This document shows positions 12,307 to 22,744 of a stretch of 64,000 nucleotides of DNA, one piece after another (position 1 is the stretch's first letter; every line of letters starts with the position of its first letter). A model generated the notes under the pieces. It made no database searches, was not told the DNA's origin, and was given only the letters and a program-made list of their open reading frames with translations. A program made the position numbers and the translations under genes. This DNA is from Erpobdella octoculata. Taxonomy: Eukaryota > Annelida > Clitellata > Hirudinida > Erpobdellidae. The stretch is taken from contig OZ022247.1 in assembly GCA_963978895.1 (NCBI GenBank), positions 3,596,452 through 3,660,451 on the forward strand, in the 5' to 3' direction.

Positions 12307-12890
12307 TTTTCGTCACGTACACCCGTACAATCACCACATGAAAACGCATCAATAAATTCGTATGACGGTTTTTTTCCTCTTTTAAACTCGTCTGGTCGAA
12401 ACGATCTAAATGATGTGTCACATTTACGGTCACGCTTCACTCAATACGCGCGTCATTATTATTGATAAAATGTCGGCCGGTCAACTTCAAAAGGTTTTTT
12501 TTTTAATTCAAATTTTTATTTAAATAAAAACTTTTTTTTATAACCATATTGCTTCAAATAAAAAAAAAATGCGCTCCATAAAATACCCACCGAAATAAAT
12601 TTCCTTTGCACCAAAATAGAATTTCACACCCCACTCGTCTGTTCTACTAATAAAATGAGCCTTGCAGAAATGTTTGTGCTAAAGTAGATGAGAGAGAACA
12701 CTAAATTGGACAATCAAGTTCTAACCATAAACCAGCAAATGGAAGCAGTGGTCTGGAAAAGTGGAAAAATCCAAGCGAGTGTGCGCCATATGCGCCGAGC
12801 TAATTTAAGCCCGATGGAAAGAGAGGAGCGATATTTCTCGCTGCTTAAAATGATGGCGTGCGACGAAGCGGAAGAATACACTCGTTCGAG
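12307..12890. other. No supported gene; GC-richer open frame at its end
   Basis: Mostly AT-rich. From 12,688 a 75-codon plus-strand frame contains SPMEREERYFSLLKMMACDE and runs into the minisatellite. It has ordinary composition but no start context, domain or splice signal I can defend. Confidence 0.35.
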
Positions 12891-12897
12891 GCGAGTG

Positions 12898-13255
12898 AAG
12901 AGAACCCTTCCATGATGAAGAAAACCCTTCCATTATGAAGAGAACCCTTCCACGATGAAGAGAACCCTTCCATGGTGAAGAGAACCCTTCCATGATGAAG
13001 AGAACCCTTCCATGGTGAAGAGAACCCTTCTATGGTGAAGAGAACCTTTCCATGATGAAGAAAACCTTTAGATGGTGAAGAGAACCCTTCCCCTTCCATA
13101 ATGAAGAGAACCCTTCCATGGTGAAGAGAACCTTTCCATGGGAAGAGAACCCTTCCATGGTAAAGAAACCCGTCCATAATGAAAAGAACCACCATGGTGG
13201 CGAGAACCCTTCCATAATGAAGAGAACCACCATTCCACCATGGGGAAAAGAAGCA
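12898..13255. repeat. 20-bp minisatellite
   Basis: About 17 copies of AAGAGAACCCTTCCATGATG, with increasing variation to the right. Three units give a 20-codon period, which explains the long WKGSLHHGRVLF-type minus-strand frame. Confidence 0.93.
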
Positions 13256-13358
13256 CCCCATGACGTAGAAAAGCCGTACATGATAAAGAGTGCCGCCCAT
13301 GATAAAGTGAACCCGTCCATGATGAAGAAAAACTGGAATAAGAACAAGACTAAAATAC

Positions 13359-13506
13359 GTCCCGGCTGGTCGCTTTCATTCGTCAGCTGTTCCAGTTCAT
13401 TAAACCGCCTCATTACAACGTGGATCTCGATATAATTAAACGCCTTTTGTTTCTCCGAAGTTTTCAAAAGCCGTCTCACTGTAATGTCTCCAATGCAAAC
13501 TACGCC
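13359..13506 (-). CDS. Candidate internal exon, product not recognised
   Basis: On the minus strand a good acceptor (CTTCTTCCAATTTTTCAG) ends just before 13506. The frame opens in phase 0 as GVVCIGDITVRRLLKTSEKQ, continues through AFNYIEIHVVMRRFNELEQL, and reaches a possible donor (GGGAC then GTATTT) at 13358. Its composition is protein-like and not repeat-derived, unlike the minisatellite downstream. I do not recognise the family, and no neighbouring exon could be linked to it. Confidence 0.4.
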
Positions 13507-13599
13507 CTGAAAAATTGGAAGAAGGGGAACTGCAGATGTCATTAATTTATTGATGGAAGAGAAATATAAAAAAAATGTCCTCCAAGTTTGCAAGAATTT

Positions 13600-15550
13600 T
13601 TCAAAATTATTCTGAATTAAAAAAACAATGTTTTATTGTTACAAATTTTCATCAGACTATATTCAAGAGGGGGGTTAATGAAAGGTAGGATAGATGACCC
13701 CTGGAAGAAGAAATAAATAAATATTTTTCTGAAACTTTCATGAGACAAGTTTATCGACGCAATAAAAAACGCGTAGGAAAGAACGATTAACGATAAACGA
13801 TTAACTACTACATCTTTTCGTTAATCTCTAACAGCCACGAACAAATTTCAGAATTGTTTCTGCAATAAAACAGCACTATTGTATATATTCAATTTGAAGA
13901 ACACACTGTTTATTGATGCAGGCACGGATTATGACCTTGCTCGGGGTTCACAGGGGCCTTCAATGCGGTACCTACACTGTAGCAGTTGAATAATGTAAGG
14001 TCGCGCCCTGTATTTATAGTATTGATCGTCATTCGCTGCTTTTCCCGCACTTTTTTTAGCGACAATATCGACATGTGTAGCAGGAATTCTGGCAAAATGC
14101 TGACGTTTTAAATTGAGAGTGAATTTCACAAAAATAAATTTCGATGTTCCATAACAACCCTCAATGATTAAATCTGATTATTTTTTTACAGCGTTCGACC
14201 TGTTAAATAAGCATCTTGCTTACATTTGAAGGTTGACCGATAATCACTGTTTTAAGTTAATATGCACGAAAATTCAGACACTCCCAGCTACAGAATTTGA
14301 CGGCTTAAAAACCCATTTAAAAATGCATTTATTATTAAAAATCCTGATTATATTTATGTGAATATAAGGTTATTACAAGAAACATTTTTATAATAGTTTA
14401 TAGTCCTTCACACCAGTTGTTTTAAAACTGAAATGACTGTAGGCCTATGTAGGAAGTATCCCGTCGTAGATAATATTTGATCTTTTTAACTGTCCCTCCT
14501 CCTTTATCTAGGCTTTCTTGCATTTAGCAAGACGGAGTTGTACCTATAAGAAAACACTAAATAGAAGGAGTTCATAATGGTGTATTTTTATTTCGCCGAT
14601 TCCTGTTTCCAAATCGGTGAAACAGGATTCGGTCAAACAGGTGGGAACCGTTCGTAATAACTTAGGACTCCAATGGACACTAATGTACGACATTTTCGTC
14701 TTGATCGACGGCAAGAAGTGAAACTAAACTGAGAGAAGGTGATGATTCAACGACATAATAGGGCGAGTTAACGCATTGTGTAATCCACGAAATGGAATCT
14801 TTGAAGTTTTCTGGAAAAAATTAACGTGATATGAATCTACCGAATGTAGGTGTTATTTATTCATTTCTCTGAAGCAAAATTTAGATCTACCACGGAATAG
14901 TTTTTTTTTATTTATTACTGAGAAGTAACTTCAATAATTATGATGAAATTAAATATTAAATTTAGTAATAATAATAATAATAATATGAGTTAATAGGAGC
15001 GCTGATAGCATATTAAGAAGAAACAGCGATGGACAAATGCGGGCTCATCAGATGTTTAAATGCGGCTGCTCTAGAAAAAATTTATTTCATTTTTTAGTTT
15101 GCAAAAATATTGTTATCACTTAACTTTTAAGACACTCACAAAGGACATGGGATGGTTGTACGTTATCCAATTTTCATTCGTTTCCACTAAACAGCGACAT
15201 TAATTAGCCATTGGCCGTAATTAAAAATTATTATATTTGTGAAATAATTCGACTAAGCATGAAATAAATATGCTATGCTAAATCGAATAAACATGAAATA
15301 AATCATTAAATGTCTTTTATCTTCTTTTCTATATCTATATATCTGAAAATATATATAAAGTTTAAAAAATAAATGATCTGTACTTTAATTAATTTTATTG
15401 AAAAGTTTGTGTGGCTCACCAACAAAATATGAAATTGCCACTAGGCTCTTTGTAACCCAACCTCTGTCAAACCCTGGTCTAAGACTTTCTGATTTAACCA
15501 GCGTCCGTTGAGTCGTGGGCTTAGAGGAGAGGTCTCTTGAAGCTTTAAAA
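13600..15550. other. No supported gene
   Basis: AT-rich, with an (AAT)n tract at about 14,966-14,985. Nothing else could be supported. Confidence 0.45.
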
Positions 15551-15560
15551 TCGTAGGTAC

Positions 15561-15723
15561 TAGAGTACTGCACGAGCCGGGCTGTGATTTTAGGGTCTTC
15601 AGACAGGCCGGGCCTGATTTTAAGCCGGGCTGGGCCGAGATTTTTTGCCAAGTACATAGGGATTTTAAGCCTGTAAAAACGGGCCGGGTCGGGCCGCGAA
15701 AAATCGGCCCGTGGAGTGCTCTA
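15561..15723. mobile_element. hAT-type MITE with perfect target duplication
   Basis: A 163-bp element. The left terminus is TAGAGTACTGCACG and the right, reverse-complemented, is TAGAGCACTCCACG. It is flanked on both sides by GTAGGTAC (15553-15560 and 15724-15731), a perfect 8-bp duplication typical of hAT insertion. The interior is GGGCCGGGC-rich on both strands, in sharp contrast to the AT-rich host. It encodes nothing. A related GGCCCGGCCC-rich block lies at 59,770-60,080. Confidence 0.85.
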
Positions 15724-15977
15724 GTAGGTACTTGAAATAATAAACTGAAGAGTCACGCAGAAACTTTTTCGAGAGATTTACTGCGACAATCGATCTCACG
15801 TGCGAATGGAATCATGACGTTAACTCATCGAGACCAAAAGTGTTGTTTTTGTGATCATGAGAAAGGAAAAAGGATTGATGTGGGGGAGCTACGATGATGG
15901 CTAGCGTTTTTCATGGCGAGTTTTGTAGTCATGTAGTCTCAATGATCAATGCACATCAGTGTATAATTAATCACACA

Positions 15978-16110
15978 GACTCTCTCTCTTTCTTTTTCTT
16001 TCTCTCTTTCTCTTTCTATTTCTGTCTCTCTTTCTTTCTCTCTCTCCCCCCCTCTCTCTCTCTATTTCTCCCTCTTTCTCGCTCTTTCTCTTTCCATCTC
16101 GCTTCGTTTG
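15978..16110. repeat. CT-rich pyrimidine tract
   Basis: Degenerate CTCT, CTTT and CCCC run. The overlapping open frame is compositional. Confidence 0.8.
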
Positions 16111-16880
16111 TTTCATATCTCTTTAGTTTTCTTTTCGCTTCAAAAGACACCGGTGCAATATTTCCGGAAGATTGGAAAGGGAGTGTATAGTGTAGTTAGT
16201 TTAAATGCATGTTTTTTTATATATATTTTATGGTTCATACAAGAGGTGTACGTGTTATGTGCATGCGGTGTACATTTGTATAATATCGTGGCACGTTAAA
16301 GTAATTTATTAAAGCATATGAATTTGTATCAACTCCGCCTTGCTTTTGCAAGCCAGTCCCAAGCCTGGAGAAAGGAGGAGGGAAGACTATGAACTGTTTT
16401 AAAAAAAAAACAAATTTGTATGTTAAGGACTATAAACTAGAATAAAAACGGAATTTGTATTTAAAAAGTTTGTTTTTGTTAGTTTAATTATTACCAGCAC
16501 TTGACGCACTCTTCGCGCGCGAAGCGTGTGAGTATTTACATATTAATAGTAAAAGTAGTCGCACTCAAAATGCACTCTAAGTTCAAAAACAACACCAATG
16601 CGCTGTTATAGTAATAACTTTTTTTATTATTATCAAACAGTTGATAACGCAACATATGTCAATCACACTACATTAAGTGATAATGACGAAATCTCAGTAG
16701 CTTTCATAGTCTAGTTAAGTGCTTATTATCTTCCAATAAATTATAGAAACTAGAACCATTTTATAGAACCCTTAACAATTGGCAATATCGTAACAATATA
16801 ATATGTGATACACATTGTTTACGTGGTGTATGATAGGCACATAGTTGTATACAGGTAATGTTTATCCAAATATATATACG
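16111..16880. other. No supported gene; one perfect palindrome
   Basis: AT-rich apart from the perfect 14-bp palindrome CTTCGCGCGCGAAG at 16,511-16,524. That sits in a repeat fragment shared with about 11,630-11,690. Confidence 0.5.
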
Positions 16881-16885
16881 TATAT

Positions 16886-17105
16886 CAGAGATGGGCATGG
16901 GTTGGGTTAGGTCCATTTTTTTGACACATGAATAGGTTGGGTTGAAAAAAAACTAAAAAAATTCAAATTAATAATTAAAAACAAAATTTAACTGTGGGTT
17001 GGATCGGGTTAGAAAATTTAACATTTCAAGTGGGTCGGGATAGGTTAGGTTGAGAAAATGGTGGGTTGGTTTCGGTGGCCAAATATTCACTAATGTCCAC
17101 CTATG
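16886..17105. mobile_element. Ac-like hAT MITE with GGGTTGGG subterminal repeats
   Basis: The left end CAGAGATGGGCATG and the right end (reverse complement CATAGGTGGACATTA) are degenerate terminal repeats. The flanks ACGTATAT and TAGTATAT agree at 6 of 8 positions. The interior carries repeated GGGTTGGGTTAGG-type motifs, as subterminal repeats of Ac-like hAT elements do. It has no coding capacity. The motif is not in a telomeric array and is not read as a telomere. Confidence 0.65.
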
Positions 17106-17114
17106 TAGTATATA

Positions 17115-17750
17115 AGCAATGTAGGCAATGTACAATTGCACATGTCTACGTCAGTCGTATAACAACTGGATGCACAACCCAATAAAACTACTTATTTGGT
17201 CCTATGAGTTATATCTGATTATATTATTAATAGGAATAAATTGATGTAACAAGTTACAAAAATGTCAGTACATAGTTATATCCTATTTATACAAATCTTG
17301 ATGTAAGTATGACAGATTTGGTCGTAGTGATTTAGGTCTATTAGAGTAGGGGTTTTTTTTACCAGTTTTTGTCCAAAAAGACTTTTCTAACGTCAAAGCT
17401 TTTGCATCAAGATACCTTTCAATCTGTGGAACAACATACGTGAAAAACAATTTGAGAACTACCTTGTCTGATAATAATCTCTGATCAGTTTTGATGTTGG
17501 GGACATCAAATCTGAAGCCAGAAATATCTATTATTTTGGCATACAGGAAACGATTTTACCATTCCCACTTACACAAGTGTTCAGGTGCAGTGTATCAATG
17601 TATTAAACATAATATTAAATATAATAATAAAATTATAAATATAATAATATTAAATTTAGAATTAAAAACAGCTTATTTGGACCTCTAATATGTAGTCGAC
17701 CCCCCAAACTGCTGTTGACAGTTAATGCGGCCTTTTGGCAGAAAAGTTTA
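17115..17750. other. No supported gene
   Basis: AT-rich. GTACATAGTTATATCCTA and CTTGATGTAA near 17,260-17,300 recur near 18,410-18,445, so part of the sequence around the tRNA is duplicated here. Confidence 0.5.
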
Positions 17751-17751
17751 G

Positions 17752-17945
17752 AGATGGTGCAAGGTCAGCTGAGTTGGTAGAGCGTTAGCCTTGAATGTGA
17801 GAGCTTCACGGTTCGACTCCCACTCACTGCCTAGTAGCCCATGTCAACGGAAAACTTAGCGGGTAAAATCGTTCTCTCCGTGGGGCATGTAAAAGAACAG
17901 CGCCTTTGAACAAAGCGGAAAAGGCGCTCAATAAATTATCAAACA
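17752..17945 (+). mobile_element. tRNA-derived SINE
   Basis: The head has an A box (GTTGGTAGAGCG, 17,774-17,785) and a B box (GGTTCGACTCC, 17,810-17,820) spaced as in a tRNA gene, which would drive RNA polymerase III. The arms no longer fold as a good tRNA, and a body of about 120 bp follows, ending GGCGCTCAATAAATTATC. That layout is a tRNA-type SINE, not a tRNA. It has no open frame and would depend on a LINE for mobility. I could not define a target duplication. Confidence 0.75.
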
Positions 17946-18099
17946 TTTTTTTACATTTACATCCCTGTTTTACACATCTGCATAAAGGATTCCAATATTA
18001 CGCGTTGAATCATCATTGACTTGAGTAAAGTTAAAACTAGAAAAATATATATAGTAAATTTTATGCAAAAAATTTGAAATTCTGAAAATCAGAGGGGGG

Positions 18100-18415
18100 A
18101 AATGCCTCTATACCCAATTTACGTGGCTGCTGGCCTGACTGACTTTTGCAAGTAGTTGATTCCTATTCAATCGTACTTTCCTTAAATTTCGGTAGAAAAT
18201 TTGTGTCATAAGTTGTTTTAAACTTACTTTGTTTAAGCCCGTGCAGTCGTGGCCGAGTGGTTAAGGCGATAGACTCGAAATCTATTGGGCTCTGCCCGCA
18301 CAGGTTCAAATCCTGTCGACTGCGATATCAGTTGTTAGTTAGATTTGACAAATCTGCTTCGTTTTGATTTTGAAATAATAGTTGCAGTTTTTTTTTAAAT
18401 TTTATCGGTACATAG
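18100..18415 (+). repeat. Duplicated tRNA-Ser locus, copy 2
   Basis: Direct duplicate of 5275-5575, including both flanks and the tRNA. Differences are concentrated in the flanks, while the tRNA body is unchanged. Confidence 0.8.
18243..18324 (+). tRNA. tRNA-Ser, anticodon CGA
   Basis: 82 nt, identical to the gene at 5416: acceptor GCAGTCG with CGACTGC, anticodon loop CTCGAAA, long variable arm, B box GGTTCAAATCC, discriminator G. The conservation of the body against diverged flanks argues that it is functional or recently gene-converted. Confidence 0.96.
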
Positions 18416-19960
18416 TTATATCCTACTTATACAAATCTTGATGTAACTATGACGGACTTGGTCGTACTGATTTAGGTCTATTAGAGAATTAGATTAGGTT
18501 TTTTATCTAGTTGCTATTCAAGATGTATCTTTGACTGTGTCATAAACATGAGAATCCACGATAGAACACGTATGGTTTATTAGAGGTGGGCATGGGTCTA
18601 ACCTAACCCACCTGAAAAGTTGAATTTCTAACCCAACCCAACTCGCGTTTATTTAAAAAAGAATTGGACTTAACCCAACCCAAAACATGGATCAACCCAA
18701 CTCATGCCTTCACGATTATGTGAAGTTATGTGGCGTATAGGTAACGTATACATGTGGCTTTAAAAAAACTCAATGTTGATTTATTGTATCGATTGCGACG
18801 TCACCTGACGAAGAAGGATGTGTATTTTATCGTTCGGATTTTCTCTCCAGATTTCCTTAAAAATTCAAAAATTCCAATACAGTTTCTTTTTAAACTGTCA
18901 TTGTTTATACAATGTGAAATAATTAAAAAATGTTTTGAAGTTTAAAAATATCATTTTCTTCATGTTGAAAGCAAGAAAGTAAGTAGGTATGGAATAGAAC
19001 CAAAACTGTCGCTTTTGTGTTTTTTTTATAAATATAGAAATAACAGTTTCCTGTTTTCATCTGTTATAGAAATAACAGATGAAAATCTCGTATTTTTTAA
19101 GATCAAAAAAATTTGAAAATGTTTTATTATTTCTTGACATAAAAAGATATTCTGATGAAATAGCTATCCATATCACTGATGAACATTTGCAGTCTGAAAT
19201 TTTTTATAACAACACTTTGAGTGCCACTCAAGTTTGAAATAATTATTTTATTTTATTAAAATTTAACCACATTTAGATTTAGATGATAATTGAGCAAGGA
19301 AAATACCGCTTACATGCCGATTTCAACTAATTTCAGCTACAATACAATATAACGAAGATTTGATGATGATTGTTTAACCAAACGACCAATCAGTTACTCT
19401 ATTTTAAATATATTAAATAATCGAATAAATTATATTAATTTATGTTTCATACGAGATTATTTGTAACGTTGAAAAACTAGTATGGTAAAGGAGGTGCTAA
19501 TAAAGGGTTCTGGGAATCTAGGGGCAACTAGTTTGGATAAGGGTTCTGGGGATCTAAGGGCAGCAACAACAACAAAAATAACATAAAAAATGTATTAGCT
19601 TAAAAAAGTAATATTTGAAAATTCTTTAGAATTTAAAACGTACGAAGCAGAAGATATCTGGCGCGTCACGAGGACAAAATCGTCTTAAAATCATCTTCAT
19701 TCTTCGGTTAATAACCCAATGACGCCTCTTGTCACGCGCCAGCACGCCTGCCAATCAGCGTCAAGTATTTTTTTTTTACAGACGAAGAGAAAAGATCACG
19801 CCATTGGAAGACATTTCGTGACAAATCAACATTTTAGATGAACACGCACAAGCTCATCTGTCAATTTTAATTCATTTTATAGGTAAATTCGGTTAAGATT
19901 TAGCATATAAGTATGAAGTAAAAATATATAAATTTTTATGAATATTTTTCCTTGCATCCA
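18416..19960. other. No supported gene; possible GGGTTAGG-type hAT fragment
   Basis: A TTAGAGGTGGGCATGGG end at about 18,580, followed by AACCTAACCCACC and, near 18,695, CCCAACTCATGCC, suggests another Ac-like MITE with poorly defined ends. The rest is AT-rich with no supported gene. Confidence 0.4.
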
Positions 19961-19972
19961 TCTGGTGTTGAT

Positions 19973-20457
19973 TTAGAGGTGGACATTGGTCGGGTTGACC
20001 CATGGACGGGGTTGTGTCGAGATGGGTCCAATTTTTTGAAACATGCGTGGGTTGAGATGGATTGAATTGAAAGTTCCACTTTTTACAAAATATATTTAAG
20101 TTACAATCTCTGTTTGAATGTGTGTGTATGTATGTGTGTGTGTCTTTCTCTGTACACAAATCTTGCAAGTAAAATTTAACCAGCTTTTTGACTAGCTAGG
20201 AAGCTGAAACTTTCAGCATATCTTTATATTGGATGACAATACATAATTCAATTAAAAAAAACAAAAAAAAACGTAATTTGAACATACACACAGACAGACA
20301 CACATCGAGTGTATTTGAAATTAAAGTTTGTGTTAAAAACTCGTTTTTTCCTGTACCTGTTTTTATTTAATGTTTAATGGGCTGGGTTGGATCAGAAATT
20401 TTATTTTTCAGGTGATTGGGTTGGGTTGCCAAAAATAGACCCATGTCCAACCACCTC
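19973..20457. mobile_element. Ac-like hAT element, non-autonomous
   Basis: The left edge GAGGTGGACATTGG and the right edge (reverse complement GAGGTGGTTGGACATGGG) are related to the 16.9 kb MITE. The flanks TTGATTTA and TTGACTTA differ at one position and may be the target duplication; the exact termini are uncertain by a few bases. GGGTTGGGT-type motifs lie near both ends. The interior contains a different dispersed repeat (about 20,148-20,370). Confidence 0.5.
20148..20370 (+). repeat. Dispersed repeat, partner at 47,917-48,130
   Basis: Both copies share TCTCTGTAC, CAAATCTTGCAAGTAAAATT, AAGCTGAAACTTT, TTTATATTGGATGA and AAAGTTTGTGTT, in the same order and orientation. No coding capacity and no recognised family. 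Confidence 0.8.
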
Positions 20458-20469
20458 GGCATTGACTTA

Positions 20470-21480
20470 AGCAAATTAATAAATACAAATTTAGAGGCAA
20501 AAAGTCTTGAAAATTTTGTCGTGTTTATTTAAAAATTAGTGTGCTCATGTTCGAAAATTTTAAAGTTTATCGAAAAATGTAAGACGTGTCAGAAGGTGAA
20601 AGGGTCATACGTATCGGAGAGGTTCAAAGTTCAAACACTATCTGGTTGTCAATGTATGGTAAAATGCATTGGCTTAAAAACCAGCACAACTACCCATTCA
20701 TTAGCTATCTCTGAATGCCAAAGTAGGAAAGGTTTTAATTCTGTTTTAGTGAAGTAATCGATACAATGAGTTGGTTAATTATAGAAAAGTTCTCCAGATG
20801 GCAGAAACAATTGATTAACTGATAATTAACCTATTATTTATAATAAATAATAGAGATATGATGATATAAATGTAGAGATAATTTATCTGAACAATATTAT
20901 GGAAAAAAATAGTTGTTTAGTAATAAACGTGAATTGCGTATCATAAAATTACCAATATAATTGTTATTTTATTTTTAATTAAATTACTTGGAGAGTAGTA
21001 AATTTTTAAATAACCTAAATTATTTCTATATATTTTTAAAGCAAAATAAAATGTCTAGTTAAAATAAATAAATGACTTTTTAAGTGAAAAATCTATTCCC
21101 TTCATTTTTTTTCTTTTATTATAAAGAAAGCCTTCTTTTTGAAAGTCACACGAACGCGTTCGATTTGTCCAGGCGACGTATGCGAGAGAAAATATTGAAG
21201 CCGCAGCATGGAGAAGTCCCTTGATGGAAGACCTCAGTTCAGAAAAAGAAGAAGAAGAAAAAGAAAGACGGATGACCGACCAGTGTCTGCCCCTGGAGAT
21301 TAGGGGTGAAAATAATGACCAGATTAAGCGGGTGATAGGGGGCGGTGAAGAATAATTTAAAATAAATTCTAAAAGCGGGAAGCCGATAAAAGAGTTCTTT
21401 GGAAGTCGTTTCCTTTTCATTTACTTCCGCGCATTTGAAGTTTTCTCGTTTTTAAATCAATTTTTATAGCAGGAATATTA
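20470..21480. other. No supported gene
   Basis: A short Cys-containing plus-strand frame lies at 20,539-20,757 and a 121-codon minus-strand frame at 21,055-21,420. Neither has a recognisable domain or adequate splice context. Confidence 0.4.
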
Positions 21481-21489
21481 GCACCGTCG

Positions 21490-21799
<310 letters not shown>

Positions 21800-21807
21800 A
21801 CCACCAC

Positions 21808-22033
21808 CAGTACCGTACTAAGGGCGGTACCAGCGGTGCTGCGCACAGGGCACCAATCTAGACCGGGGCGCCAGAAAGAAACGACTATAGTTTCTTTCCT
21901 TCATCAGAAGTGACTCCGACTCACCCCTGGTCATCAGGTTTTTTTGGAAGCAAAGTTGAAGACAGATGGGATGTTGTAGGGGCGCATTTATTAGACTTTG
22001 CCCCGGGCGCTAAAAACCATAGGCACGCCACTG
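21808..22033. mobile_element. hAT-type MITE inside a trinucleotide repeat
   Basis: The left end is CAGTACCGTACTAAGGG and the right end, reverse-complemented, is CAGTGGCGTGCCTATGG. The flanks ACCACCAC and ATCACCAC match at 7 of 8 positions. The GCCCCGGGCGC segment just inside the right end resembles the right end of the hAT transposase element at 25.5 kb, which could supply the enzyme. The low-complexity flanks weaken the target-duplication argument. Confidence 0.6.
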
Positions 22034-22110
22034 ATCACCACCACCACTATCACTACCACTACCATCACCACCACTACCACCACCATCATCATCATATCAT
22101 CAGTCAGTAA
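22034..22110. repeat. CAC/CAT-rich simple repeat
   Basis: Continuation of the trinucleotide repeat on the far side of the MITE. Confidence 0.8.
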
Positions 22111-22223
22111 AAGCGCGGTTTCGATTTCTTCTCGAGTAAAAAATATACAAATGCTTATAAATTTGTTTTAATTTTATAATCATTTGATGATAAAGAAGAC
22201 TGTGTTAATGATGGTTGTGGTGG

Positions 22224-22229
22224 GGCCGG

Positions 22230-22273
<44 letters not shown>

Positions 22274-22335
22274 TGATGATGATGATGATGATGATGGTGA
22301 TAAAGATGATGATGATATTGATGATGATGATGGTG

Positions 22336-22408
<73 letters not shown>
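22224..22408. repeat. (GAT)n microsatellite
   Basis: GAT trinucleotide repeats with scattered GGT and AAA interruptions. On the minus strand this reads poly-Ser or poly-His. Confidence 0.95.
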
Positions 22409-22409
<1 letters not shown>

Positions 22410-22744
22410 ATCGATTTTAATTTTAGTGGGGTACGTTTGTTAACTACGAGAAAAAACTTCTGTACAGAAAAAAGTTGCACAAGTTATATAAAATCTGACT
22501 GAACAGTTGTGAACGTTTTGCCTATAGATTTATTTCACTTAACTATATTGCTCAGATTAAACTTTGATGTAGCTGGGGCTGCTGTAAAGGTGCGCGTGGC
22601 ACTGATTATTAGACGTTGCTTACTAGAAGTCTGGAAAATTTATATAATATTCAGATTTTTTTCATGTTTTCAAAAGCTTAAAAAAATATTATTCGTCAAA
22701 ATACGCTTAAATATGACGTGTTTTTTGTTTTTTTTATGTTGCAG

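Noticed and set aside
12064..12440. Trp/Cys/Gly/His repeat proteins on the minus strand
   Set aside because: A 17-bp minisatellite read in rotating frame; each unit has the same DNA and no coding constraint.
17752..17832. A fourth tRNA gene
   Set aside because: A and B boxes are present, but the acceptor and anticodon arms do not pair well and a SINE-like body follows.
16886..20457. GGGTTGGGTTAGG motifs as interstitial telomere repeats
   Set aside because: They are scattered and degenerate and lie between hAT-like ends; no regular telomeric array is present.
20539..20757. Cys-containing frame as an upstream exon of the KCNMB-like gene
   Set aside because: It has a few cysteines and a possible donor, but that donor leaves phase 2 while the KCNMB exon begins in phase 0, and no acceptor is convincing.
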